A stretch of 64,000 nucleotides of DNA from contig NC_080077.1 of the NCBI RefSeq assembly GCF_949987535.1, forward strand, positions 35,491,389 to 35,555,388. The letters run 5' to 3'. Position 1 is the stretch's first letter; each line of letters opens with the position of its first letter. Source of the DNA: Balaenoptera acutorostrata. Taxonomy: Eukaryota; Chordata; Mammalia; Artiodactyla; Balaenopteridae. Below are positions 49,256-60,984 of this stretch, one piece after another. A program made the translations under genes and the position numbers. Under the pieces are notes generated by a model. The model saw nothing but the letters and a program-made list of their open reading frames with translations, did not search any database and was not told the DNA's origin.

Positions 49256-49842
49256 TTTGCCTATCTTACTGTGTTTGGGGTCTCCTTTTCACAGGCTGCA
49301 GGTTCGTAGTTCCCGTTGTTTTTGGTATCTGTCCCCAGCGGCTAAGGTTGGTTCAGTGGGTTGTGTAGGCTTCCTGGTGGAGGGAACTAGTGCCTGAGTT
49401 CTGGTGGATGAGGCTAGATCTTGTCTTTCTGGTGGGCACGTCCACGTCTGGTGGTGTATTTTGTGGTGTCTGTGGCCTTATTATGATTTTAGGCAGCCTC
49501 TCTGCCAATGGATGGGGTTGTGTTCCTGTCTAGCTAGTTGTTTGGCATAGGGTGTCCAGCACTGTAGCTTGCTGGTCGTTGAGTGAAGCTGGGTCTTGAT
49601 GTTGAGATGGAGATCTCTGGGAGATTTTTGCCGTTTGGTAATACGTGGAGCTGGGAGGTCTCTTGTGGACCAGTGTTCTGAAGTTGGCTCTCCCACCTCA
49701 GGGATAAGTATTATAAGTGAAGAAGACACAGCTGAAAAGGATGGCCGGTCTCCCCCGTCCCGCGGCGCGGGGCGGCAGCGGGGCGGAGAGGAATCCACTG
49801 AGGAGACAAGTGCCTGGGACTCTCCGGCTCCGATCCGGACCC
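49256..49842 (-). promoter_or_regulatory. L1 5' UTR, probable internal promoter
   Basis: 587 bp between the 5' junction and ORF1. The outermost part (49740-49842) has many CpGs, including ccgcggcgcggggcggcagc-type sequence, in an otherwise AT-rich region. L1 5' UTRs carry an internal pol II promoter and are usually silenced by CpG methylation. Whether this copy holds the complete promoter cannot be decided without the family consensus. Confidence 0.6.
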
Positions 49843-49855
49843 CTCACTGAAATTT

Positions 49856-51366
49856 AGTTTTAAGTGAAGCATAGTATTTAGCACTCATATTGATGATAGG
49901 TCTGTTCATTGTTTGCTGTTATTAGATTTTTCTTCTCATTTATGGTTTTCATGGCCAAGGAAGTGTTCTACTTTAATATTGCTTTTATTATCATGACAAT
50001 AATATTTTTAAATGTGTGCTAAAATTAACAAGAAGGTTTAATGGCTTGAGAAGAGGTCAAAATAATTGAGATGCTTTTAATTTTAAAAGTGTCAGATGAG
50101 TGACCTAATGCAGACTTGAATTATAGTAGTTTAGTTTATAGAGATGGCGATCTGATATTTTTCATCTCTACTAAAAACAAAACAAGAGCAAATGGACTTG
50201 TGGAGAAGTTGATATCATTCAATTAAGCTACCCAGACTAACTTCCATATTGTGGAAATCTCGGATGAGTTAGCACCGGAAATGAGAATTTTCTTTCTTGG
50301 CAATATTTTAAACACACCAAAGAAGCTCAATTTCATTACACTTCATCTTTAAAACTTCACATTTCATTTGTAGAAAAGTTGAAACTGTAATTATTCTTAA
50401 GCATATGATTTGTTCTTTTCTCCTCCTTATTTGATTTTGTAGCCAGCACTCTTTTTTCCTCCCGGGGCATGTGAAAGTCAAAATACTACATACAAAGTCT
50501 CTGAAGTGTTTCTGCTGAAACTCTGTCTGTACAATCTGGGTTCTTTCATGTAGTTAACTTACTGGCTTCTGACACTCCTATAAAAATATCCCATAGAGCT
50601 TTTCTTATTACCTTTTCATTGACTCTTTCTGAATGATAAAAATGAAATTCTGTAAAGGGCTTTGAAAACCATGCATATTGCAATTCCTCCAAATTTCAAA
50701 TACTAACCAAGTGTGACTATAAAAGAAACAACTACTGCAGTGAAAATTGCTGCACTGTGTTGAGTCTCAGGCTATTATTAATTCATTGGAAACTATTTTT
50801 TCCTTAAGATTATGGATCCTAAAAGGTACCAGATAACACAATTGCTGAGATCAAAGTTTTTGTTTCAATCATAGGAAAACTTATTATCTGATCTTCCCCT
50901 GGGTGTGCATCTTCCTGGGATGCTATGTGACAGCCCCAGGTTTGCGCTCTGAATGAATAGTGCAGAGTATGTTACAGACCAGGGCAGAAACTGCTTTGAA
51001 CCTATTGCCTATTAGTGATGGTTTAAGAAAAAAAGAGGACCTGAAATTAAAGTGATGGTTCTACTAACCATCACTTAGTAGTGATGGTTAGTAGTAAGAC
51101 TTACTAAGTTTACTCAAGAGAGTAAAATGAAATCTCCTTTCTTACCTTAATTTCAACATGCATTTATTTAAAAATTACCTAGTATGTGGATCTGGGCAAC
51201 ATTTTCACTTGCTTTCCCATTTGAAATTACAATAAATTATGGAGTCTATCTTCATTATGAGTTATAATTGAATGACATTTCCATACATAAAAATACAAAA
51301 GTAAAGCAAAAATATAATTCTTCAAAATTCATTTTTGTCTTGTGAAATATAGTATATTTTCTTCAT
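49856..51366. other. Unassigned sequence with a perfect hairpin
   Basis: No repeat or exon recognised. A perfect 15-bp stem hairpin lies at 51061-51094. Confidence 0.4.
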
Positions 51367-51378
51367 TAAAAAATACTC

Positions 51379-51680
51379 GGGCTTCCCTGGTGGTGCAGTG
51401 GTCGAGAATCCGCCTGCCAATGCAGGGGACACGGGTTCGAGCCCTGGTCTGGGAAGATCCCACATGCCGCGGAGCAACTGGGCCCGTGAGCCACAACTAC
51501 TGAGCCTGCGCGTCTGGAGCCTGTGCTCTGCAACAAGAGAGGCCACGATAGTGAGAGGCCCGCGCACCGCGATGAAGAGTGGCCCCCGCTCACCGCAACT
51601 AGAGAAAGCCCTCGCACAGAAACGAAGACCCAACACAGCCAAAAATAAATAAATAAATTAATTAATTAATTTTTTTTAAA
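51379..51680 (+). mobile_element. CHR-type tRNA-derived SINE
   Basis: Full sense copy beginning gggcttccctggtggtgcag, with the B-box ggttcgagccc and a tail of AAAT units then TTAA units. The A-box-like region carries a cgcag-to-tgcag change. An imperfect A-rich target duplication (aaaaatactc / aaaaaaactc) flanks it. Confidence 0.94.
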
Positions 51681-52374
51681 AAAACTCTTTTGATCTATAC
51701 TTAACATTTACTGTACTTGGAATGGATAGCTCATCTGTGAATATTCATTAACCACCTTGGAGTTCAGGATAAGCAAATCATACTCTTTCTGAGCTTTCTC
51801 CTCTTTTTAAATTTTAGACATAAGTCAGTCATTTCCTAAATTCTCTTTGGATGAGAATGGCAGTTTTAGAGGCTCTGTGGCATATCACAGAGAAAACAAA
51901 GCAAAACAAAACAAAAAAAACCGTATTAAGACAGGGGAGCTGTATCTCCAGTTTTGCTCCTTCTGGACACCCAGACCTTATTCTTTCAGTTAGATGAAGT
52001 GGAACCATTTCAGATATGTATCTAATAATTATACTAAAGGGAAGTCTTTATTTTGAAATTCACCATAAACAACTAGAAGATTCGCTGTAAATGGCTGAAC
52101 ACGTTATCTAATGAGAGTTTGCTCTGTTGAAGCCAGGAGCACAGGAAACTCTACCTCAGGATTGGTGCTGTCAGTCCCAGCTCCTCTTCAGTTAAGAAGC
52201 TGATGAAAATGCTTCACCAGATCTCATGGGTGACCTTCCTCTCTGGGTCCTTGATTCACTCTGTTTGCTCAACAAGGCCCATGTCTTATTTGGGGAACAT
52301 TGTTATTAAGTCTGCACGTTGTTTTGTCCATAAATTACTAAAAGAACAGTTCTTTAAAAGTAGGATGATTAAGT
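51681..52374. other. Unassigned sequence
   Basis: Nothing recognised. Confidence 0.4.
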
Positions 52375-52585
52375 GGTTAACTTTTGGAGTCTGAACTTAA
52401 GACTGCTGGGTTTAAACCTTGGCTCCCCTACTTGCCAGCTGTGTACCATGTCTCTATCTCTTTATTTGTAAACTTGGGTTAGTAATAGTGCTACACCATA
52501 GGCTATTTTGACAACTACATTAGATAAAATAGGTTAAAGTTAGTATAGTACATAATAAACTCCAGTTGAATCATAGCTATTCTAA
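52375..52585 (+). mobile_element. MIR SINE, nearly complete
   Basis: The order tggttaacttttggagtctg, gggtttaaaccttggctccc, acttgccagctgtgtaccat, ctctttatttgtaaacttgg and cattagataaaataggttaa matches the full MIR layout, from the tRNA-related head through the core to the 3' part. Confidence 0.8.
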
Positions 52586-53689
52586 TTAACTTCTGCATAT
52601 TTATGAGTTGATGGCTAAGGAGAAATTTGCTTCCTGACAGTATATTTTGCAAAGTGCTGGCTGTGACCACCTGATGTGGCTCTTGCAGTCTCTGAGTTTC
52701 TGTCTGTACTTTTTTCCTTTGAGAACTATATCCTCTTGGGAATTTCATGGCCTCTGTGAATTCTATGGATATGGGAAGTGATTAGAAATCTTTTGGAGAT
52801 GAGTCACTGAGTCCTCTGAGTCTAAGAAACAATACAATTGTGCAGAGACGTGGAAGCCCTGAGCCTCCCTAATGGACCCCTTCCCCTCCTTAACTCAGCT
52901 GCAGTAGCTCAGGAAGAGCACAGAACTTCCCTGTTTAATCAGTGACAGTGCTATTGTTGGTAGATGACATGTGTTAAGTGCAAATGTTTGTTTTCAGCTG
53001 TTTGTTTTATGTCCAGTTCCCAGGATGAACTTGCAAGTGAAAAGTTTATTGAGAAGTGCTCTCAGCAACAACACATAAGGCAGAGGAACCGAAAGCAGGT
53101 CTGAACAAAGGGAGAAGTGAAATCATAACAGAGTCACAAGAAAGACCTCAGCTGATCACACAGGGAGCTCTGGAGCTGGCGTGGCTCTTCAGAGTTGTCT
53201 TGTATTAGGGCGAGGGGACCAGGTTTTTATAGCCCCTGCTTCAGTCGATCATTGGAAGCAGCTGCCTTTGAGAAGGGGGCATGACTGTGGGCAAGGTGAC
53301 TTCCTTTAGCCCGGGCAAAGTCATTTGGTATCAGAGGATTATCATTTAGTTGTGAGAAGGATCTGGTTATTATGTAGGTCACACATTAATTGCAGACATT
53401 GCTTCTGGTGATCTGACTGGCTAAATAGAAGGCCGTTTTCTTTTTTCCTCTTTATGTGTCTATCTAGAAACTGCGATCTTTGCCAGAAAGGATAATCTTT
53501 TAAAATATACCTATTTGGTTTTACTCTACATAAATGTTCTCTACTGAGTAAATTTTATACTCTCCTGATCAACATTCTCTAATGGAATTTCCTTGCTTTT
53601 GAAGCTTCCACTATATTCTAATTATTCCTACATCTTTAGACTCATCTTCCATTAATTAGACTTGTCAAGTAGTGAGAAGACCCCTGGGC
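52586..53689. other. Unassigned sequence, perhaps an old LTR at 53010-53420
   Basis: The segment 53010-53420 (aaaagtttattgagaagtgc and onward) is purine-rich and has the look of an old retroelement, but I could not place it. Confidence 0.3.
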
Positions 53690-53880
53690 CAGAAAACAAA
53701 ATGCAGGTACCATAAGGTCTAGTCCCAGCTCTGTACATCCTAGATGTGCAGTCTTTCCACAGGCCATTTTACTTTTCTGAGTTATATTTCCCTCATTAAA
53801 ATATGAGGTACCCCAGGAAATTTTTGTGCCCTGTCAATTGTGAAAGCATGTGATTAGATGGCCTATTCTGATATCATAGA
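53690..53880 (+). mobile_element. MIR-like SINE
   Basis: gtctagtcccagctctgtac, cattttacttttctgagtta and ccctcattaaaatatgaggt follow the MIR core in order. It is diverged. Confidence 0.6.
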
Positions 53881-54504
53881 GTCATAGCGCTGTTGTTCAC
53901 CTCTAAATAAGACCCACATAGGAATGATTCACCACATTTAGGGACATTCTTATTATGGAAAATTAAACAGGTAACAGGAAACAAGCTCCATGGAAAAGCT
54001 CTTCACCGAGGTCAACATGGAAGCTAGAAAGAAAGAATGGATTTATAGGAAGGTAAAGAAGTCTTCATACTGAGCTTTAATTCAATCTTATTTTTATTTT
54101 TTAACATCTTTATTGTCATATAATTGCTTTACAATGGTGTGTTACTTTCTGCTTTATAACAAAGTGAATCAGCTATACATATACATATATCCCCATATCT
54201 CCACCCTCTTGCATCTCCCTCCCACCCTCCCTATCCCACCCCTCTAGGTGGTCACAAAGCACCGAGCTGATCTCCCTGTGCTATGCGGCTTCTCCCCACT
54301 AGCTATCTATTTTACATTTGGTAGTGTATATATGTCCATGCCACTCTCTCACTTCATCCCAGCTTCCCCTTTCCCCTCCCCGTGTCCTCAAGTCCATTCT
54401 GTACATCTGCATCTTTATTCCTGTCCTGCCCCTAGGTTCTTCAGAAATATTTTTTCTTTTTTTTTTTTTTAGGTTCCATATATATGTGTTAGCATACTGT
54501 ATTT

Positions 54505-57500
54505 GTTTTTCTCTTTCTGACTTACTTCATTCTGTAAGACTCTAGGTCCATCCACCTCACTACAAATAACTCAATTTCATTTCTTTTCATGGCTGAGTAA
54601 TATTCCATTGTATATATGTGCCACATCTTCTTTATCCATTCATCTGTCGATGGACACTTAGGTTGCTTCCATGTCCTGGCTATTGTCAATAGAGCTGCAA
54701 TGAACATTGTGGTACATGACTCCTTTTGAATTATGTTTTCTCAGGGTATATGCCCAGTAGTGGGATTGCTGGGTCATATGGTAGTTCTATTTTTAGTTTA
54801 TTGAGGAACCTCCATACTGTTCTCCATAGTGGCTGTATCAATTTACATTCCCACCAACAGTACAAGAGGGTTCCCTTTTCTCCACACCCTCTCCAGTGTG
54901 TATTGTTTGTAGATTTTTTGATGATGGCCATTCTGACTGGTGTGAGGTGATACCTCATTGTAGTTTTGATTTGCATTTCTCTGATTATTAGTGATGTTGA
55001 GCATCCTTTCATGTGTTTGTTGGCAACCTGTATACCATCTTTGGAGAAATGTCTATTTAGGTCTTCTGCCCATTTTTGGATTGGGGTGTTTATTTTTCTG
55101 ATATTGAGCTGCATGAGCTGCGTGTATATTTTGGAGATTAATCCTTTCTCAGTTGCTTCATTTGCAAATATTTTCTCCCGTTCTGAAGGTTGTCTTTTCA
55201 TCTCATTTATGTTTTCCTTTGCTGTGCAAAAGCTTTTAAGTTTCATTAGATCCCATTTGTTTATTTTTGTTTTTCTTTCCCTTTCTCTAGGAGGTGGGTC
55301 ACAAAGGATCTTGCTGTGATTTATGTCATAGAGTGTTCTGCCTATGTTTTCCTCTAAAAGTTTTAGAGTGTCTAGCCTTACATTTAGGTCTTTAATTCAT
55401 TTTGAGTTTATTTTTGTGTATGGTGTTAGGGAATGTTCTAATTTCATTCTTTTACATGTAGCTGTCCTTTTCCCAGCACCATTTATTGAAGAGGCTGTCT
55501 TTTCTCCATTGTATATTCTTGCCTCCTTTATCAAACATAAGGTAACCATATGTGTGTGGGTTTATCTCTGGCCTTTCTATCCTGTTCCATTGATATATAT
55601 TTCTGTTTCTGTGCCAGTACCATACTATCTTGATTACCATAGCTTTGTAGTATAGTCTGAAGGCTGGGAGCCTGATTCCTCCAGCTCCATTTTTCTTTCT
55701 CAAGATTGTTTTGGCTATTCATGATCTTTTGTGCTTCCATACAAATTGTGAAATTTTTTGTTCTAGTTCTGTGAAAAATGCCAGTGGTAGTTTGCTAGGG
55801 ATTGCATTGAATCTGTAGATTGCTTTGGGTAGTATAGTCATTTTCACAATGTTGATTCTTCCAATCCAAGAACATGGTATATCTCTCCATCTGTTTGTAT
55901 CATCTTTACTTTCTTTCATCAGTGTCTTACAGTTTTCTGCATACAGGTCTTTTGTCTCCTTAGATAGACAAAAAGCATTTTATTCTTTTTGTTGCAATGG
56001 TAAATGGGAGTGTTTCCTTAATTTCTCTTTCAGATTTTTCATCATTAGTGTATAGGAACGCAAGAGATTTCTGTGCATTAATTATGTATCCTGCTACTTT
56101 ACCAAATTCATTGATTAGCTCTAGTAGTTTTCTGGTAGTGTCTTTAGGATTCTCTATGTATAGTATCATGTCATCTGCAAAGAGTGACAGCTTTACTTCT
56201 TCTTTTCCGATTTGGATTCCTTTTATTTCTTTTTCTTCTCTGATTGCTGTGGCTAAAACTTCCAAAACTATGTTGAATAACAGTGGTGAGAGTGGGCAAC
56301 CTTGTCTTGTTCCTGATTTTAGAGGAAATGCTTTCAGTTTTTCACCATTGAGAACGATGCTGGCTGTGGGTTTGTCATCTATGGCCTTTATTATGTTGAG
56401 GTAAGTTCCCTCTATGCCTACTTTCTGGAGGGTTTTTTATCATAAGTGAGTGTTGAATTTTGTTGAAAGCTTTTTCTGCCTCTATTGAGATGATCATTTG
56501 GTTTTTATTCTTCAGTTTGTTAATATGGTGTATCACATTGATTGGTTTGCGTATATTGAAGAATCCTTGCATCCTAAGATAAACCCCACTTGATCATGTT
56601 GTATGATCCTTTTAATGTGCTGTTGGATTCTGTTTGCTAGTATTTTGTTGAGGATTTTTGCATCTATGTTCATCAGTGATATTGGCCTATAGTTTTCCTT
56701 TTTTGTGACATCTTTGTCTGGTTTTGGTGTCAGGGTGATGGTGGCCTTGTAGAATGAGTTTGGGAGTGTTCCTCCCTCTGCTATATTTTGGAAGAGTTTG
56801 AGAAGGATCAGTGTTAGATCTTCTCTAAATGTTTGATAGAATTTGCCTGTGAAGCCATCTGGTCCTGGGCTTTTGTTTGTTGGAAGATTTTTAATCATAG
56901 TTTCAATTTCAGTGCTTGTGATTGGTCTGTTTATATTTTCTATTTCCTCCTGGTTCAGCCTCGGAAGGTTGTGCTTTTCTAAGAATTTGTCCATTTCTTC
57001 CAGGTTGTCCATTTTATTGGCATATGGTTGCTTGTAGTAATCTCTCATGATCCTTTGTATTTCTGCAGTGTCAGTTGTTACTTTTCGTTTTTCATTTCTA
57101 ATTCTATTGATTTGACTCTTCTCCTTTTTTTTCTTGATGAGTCTGGCTAATGATTTATCAATTTTGTTTACCTTCTCAAAGAACCAGCTTTTAGTTTTAT
57201 TGATCTTTGCTATTGTTTCCTTCATTTTTTTTCATCTATTTCTGATCTGATATTTATGATTTCTTTCCTTCTGCTCACTTTGGGGGTTTTTTGTTCTTCT
57301 TTCTCTAATTGCTTTAGGTGTAAGGTTAGGGTGTTTATTTGAGAAATTTCTTGTTTCTTAAGGTACAATTGTATTGCTATAAACTTCCCTCTTAGAACTG
57401 CTTTTGCTGCCTCCCATAGATTTTGGGTCATCGTGTTTTCGTTGTCATTTGTGTCTAGGTATTTTTTGATTTCCTCTTTGATTTCTTCAGTGATCTCTTG

Positions 57501-58275
57501 GTTATTTAGTAGTATATTGTTTAGCTTCCATGTGTTTGTATTTTTTACAGATTTTTTTCCTGTTATTGATATCTAGTCTCATAGTGTTGTGGTCAGAAAA
57601 GATACTTGATACTATTTCAATTTTCTTAAATTTACCAAGGCTTGATTTGTGACCCAAGATATGATCTATCCTGAAGAATGTTCCATGAGCACTTGAGAAG
57701 AAAATGTATTCTGTTGTTTTTGGATAGAATGTCCTATAAATATCAATTAAGTCCATCTTGTTTAATGTATCATTTAAAGCTTGTGTTTCCTTATTTATTT
57801 TCATTTTGGAGGATCTGTCCATTGGTGAAAGTGGAGTGTTAAAGTCCCCTACTATGATTCTGTTACTGTCGATTTCCCCTTTTATGGCTGTTAGCATTTG
57901 CCTTATGTGTTGAGGTGCTCCTATGTTGGGTGCATAAATATTTACAATTGTTATATCTTCTTCTTGGATTGATCCCTTGATCATTATGCAGTGTCCTTCT
58001 TTGTCCCTTGTAATAGTCTTTATTTTAAAGTCTATTTTGTCTGATATGAGAATTGCTACTCCAGCTTTCTTTTGATTTACATTTGCATGGAATATCTTTT
58101 TCTGTCCCCTCACTTTCAGTCTGTATGTGTCCCTAGGTCTGAAGTGGGTCTCTTGTAGACAGCATATGTTCAACTCTTGTTTTTGTATCCATTCAGCCAG
58201 TCTATGTCTTTTGGTTAGAGCATTTAATCCATTTACATTTAAGGTTATTATTGATATGTATGTTCCTATTACGAT
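54505..58275 (-). pseudogene. L1 ORF2 pseudogene
   Basis: It aligns end to end with the intact ORF2 at 44485-48303. The start codon is lost: the place of the ATG reads ATC on the minus strand (58273-58275). The endonuclease frame is then open to about 57502, where one extra T in the homopolymer at 57551-57557 has shifted the frame. Further breaks occur near 57430 and 57225, near 56560 (a short deletion beside the GFI-P-G region) and at 55960-55978 (a deletion of about 10 bases after the ETKDL block). Others follow before the 171-aa block at 54731-55246. FADD is still readable at 55960-56265. No functional product is expected. Confidence 0.93.
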
Positions 58276-58334
58276 TTTCTTAATTGTTTTGGGTTTGTTA
58301 TTGTAGGTCGTTTCTTTCTCTTGTGTTTCCTGCC

Positions 58335-58708
58335 CAGAGAAGTTCCTTTAGCATTTGTTGTAAAGCTGGTTTGGTGGTGCTGAATTCTTTTAACTTTTAC
58401 TTTTCTGTAAAGGTTTTAATTTCTCCATTGAATCTGAATGAGATCCTTCCTGGGTAGAGTTATCTTGGTTGTAGGTTTTTCCCTTTCATCACTTTAAATA
58501 TGTTCTGCCACTCCCTTCTGACTTGCAGAGTTTCTGCTGAAAGATCAGCTGTTAACCTTATGGGGATTCCCTGGTACGTTATTTGTTGTTTTTCCCTTGC
58601 TGCTTTTAATATTTTTTCTTTGTATTTAATTTTTGATAGTTTGATTAACATGTGTCTTGGCATGTTTCCCCTTGAATTTATCCTGTATGGGACTCTCTGC
58701 CCTTCCTG
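58335..58708 (-). pseudogene. L1 ORF1 C-terminal fragment
   Basis: Only the C-terminal third of ORF1 remains, with residues such as [14 protein letters not shown] and AREKQQITYQGIPIRL readable in the minus frame at 58460-58663. Upstream ORF1 sequence and the promoter are missing because of 5' truncation. Confidence 0.9.
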
Positions 58709-59554
58709 GCATAAGGCACTTCTCTATTAAAACTATTTTGAGAATTAGACAAGGTTCTATTTTAAAAACCTTGACTGAATGACTGTATATGTGTTATCAA
58801 GAGTTTGGTACTTTAGAAATAGTAAAATATATCCTTGCTTCTCAATTTTAAAAAATGTGGACTTCAATAATTCACTGTTATTCTAGATAATGTGTAATTC
58901 TAAGCACAATTATTACTTTTACTCCTAAGGACTAAATAAATCATTGTTTAAGATATTGGATAATTTCAAACTGGTAATCCTAAAATCTGGTATATCTTTT
59001 GTTCTTCTACTTAACATCAATGCAGATTTTTCATAATGTAAACAAAATAATGACACCAGTAGAATTTCCCTTACATTTTCAGGGAATACTGTTTTCAGTT
59101 TAGAAATACTGACAGCCTAAAGTAAAATGTTATAAGATTGCTCTTCATTTTATAGCAACCTATTTCCCTCCTTTTGGAAGGCTTAAATGTTTAAGAATAT
59201 GCTGGAAGGAGAACCGCAGTCATTTCATTCTTTGAACAATTCTGAAATATCATTTCCTATTAGGCAGTTGTGTGAGTACTGACAGCCTTGCCCCTCTTCT
59301 TCCCTAGAGATTAATTTATTTCCTGCAGTGCTTGCTTTTCTTGGAAAATCTGACTCGTCAGCCTTCACCAATGGGAGATCTCATCAGCAGAATGTTAATT
59401 ATAAAAGCAAAACAATATACCATATTGAAAGGGAAAAACAATTCTCCAGGCAATGTAACCTTTTTCTTTTCTTTTCTTTTCTTTCCACTTCATTCTCTCC
59501 TCAGTCTGTGGCTGGACAGGAACATTATCCACTAGGGAAACATTCGCCGAGATG
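58709..59554. other. Unassigned AT-rich sequence
   Basis: Nothing recognised. A frame of 112 aa at 59328-59666 overlaps the MIR and is probably chance. Confidence 0.4.
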
Positions 59555-59760
59555 GTGTGGTATAGAGGAAATGTGCAGGCTTTGCCACCAGACAGACCCA
59601 AGACCGAACTCTAATTCAAAGAATGTTGAATTTCTTTGGGATTTTGTTTCTTTATCTGTAAAATAAAGATAAAAATACCTGCCTCACATGAAATTCTATA
59701 ATGAGACTGTCACAGTGTAGACACTAGAAAATTATTCTTATCATTATTATAGCCTTCATT
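59555..59760 (+). mobile_element. MIR SINE
   Basis: tggtatagaggaaatgtgca, then ccaagaccgaactctaattc, tttctttatctgtaaaataa and acctgcctcacatgaaattc, follow the MIR head, core and 3' half. Confidence 0.75.
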
Positions 59761-60984
59761 TAGCACCTACTGCATATTGATTGCTGTGGCATAATATTAA
59801 CCATGTCTCATATTAGTTTATAAAAGAATCTATTAGAAATTTGAAGAAATATATCTTTCAGCTTTAGGAGTTAGTTAGACATATGAGACCAAGACACCTT
59901 ATTGAGATAGCCTAGTTGAAGTCTTGTCTTACTCTTCATTTCCTTTCTCTTCTCATTACTACTCATATTTTTCATAATGCTCGCTAGATACTTATAAACT
60001 TATTTTTTTTCATCAATAAGTTCTTTAAAAACTTCAAAAGCTATTTGCTAATAGTTTTAGGTCTATCTATTCAGACTTGAAACTGCATTTGAGTTTATTA
60101 AAAATTATTTTCTCTAAAATAAAAATTGTCAATTTCTGTTTGATTCAGTCTTAGAAATAAAACTTTGGTGAGTTAAATCTTGAGACAAAGATTGTCAGCA
60201 AAGATTGTGGCAGCAAAGTAGAGATAAAGTTGAGAGATACCAAATGAAGAAACAAAATCAATCGTCTTAAGCCCAGAATGATCTTTCTTTCAGTAGTATG
60301 ATTATGATTAACAAGTCTGTTTAAGTAAATATCTTTTTTCTTATTTCTCCCATATGATTTTATGATTTGTGTGCAATACCTGAAAGAAAAGCAATTGAAG
60401 CATCAGATGATAAAACAGAAAAAGAGATGTCATGGTGTAAACGCATAACACCTGAGACCTGATACAGGGCTCCTACAGCAGACAGGAGCTCTGTGCATGG
60501 AGTGCAAATTATGATAGGTACTATTCTTTCACATGGCAAAATAATATTTTTCTTAAGACCAGTGACAGTATCTTAACTTGGGTAGAACAAGGGATTGGAT
60601 CGATATGGTGACCTCTGCCTTTCACCTTTATGGAGTCACGTGCAAGTCATTGATTGATCCTTTTTAATGGTAAATGCATTTTTTGAAACTGTAGAGTTTT
60701 CCTATAAATAATAAGCTCTTGAGCCTCTCCCCAATTTCCTAATTTTCCTTATTAATAACTTCTAATCTTATCGTTTTAAATTTCCTTTCCCTTTTTTTTT
60801 TCTAAACTTTTTTCTTATTGGCAAGTGACAATCTTTTTTTAAATCCGTTATTTCAGTCAATTCTGGTTCTTACTTCATTCATGAGACCCATCTTTATTTT
60901 GACCAACGAATTAAGCAAAGCAAAAAGGAACTGATGACTTTCAAAATTCATCTCAGTGAGTCTCTAAGTTCTTGTGCATAAAAA
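59761..60984. other. Unassigned AT-rich sequence
   Basis: 1.2 kb with nothing recognised. Confidence 0.4.

Larger units (their letters stand above)
44102..49842 (-). mobile_element. Near full-length L1 with both ORFs intact
   Basis: A 5.74-kb antisense LINE-1 with 5' UTR (49256-49842), ORF1, a 58-bp spacer, ORF2, and a 3' UTR (44102-44484) with AATAAA on the minus strand at 44118-44123 and an A-tail. It is flanked by a perfect 13-bp target duplication (ctcactgaaattt at 44089-44101 and 49843-49855). Neither ORF has an internal stop or frameshift, in contrast to every other L1 in the window. The 5' UTR is short, about 590 bp, so the element could be slightly 5'-truncated. Its first 100 bases are nevertheless GC- and CpG-rich, as expected of an L1 promoter. 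The combination indicates recent insertion and possible competence. Confidence 0.96.
54088..58708 (-). mobile_element. L1 with broken ORFs, 5'-truncated
   Basis: A 4.6-kb antisense L1 of the same broad family as the intact copy at 44.1 kb. It has an interrupted A-tail at 54088-54102, AATAAA (minus) at 54109-54114, a 3' UTR with the G-rich tract, a full but disrupted ORF2 and the C-terminal part of ORF1. The 5' truncation lies within ORF1 at about 58708. No target duplication was found. Single-base changes and indels are spread along its length, so it is older than the copy at 44.1 kb. Confidence 0.95.

Noticed and set aside
53010..53420. Possible LTR with aaagtttattgagaagtgc near its left end
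   Set aside because: No TG/CA ends, target duplication or recognised family blocks; left as unassigned.
59328..59666. 112-aa plus frame
   Set aside because: It runs into a MIR SINE and has no protein-like motif.
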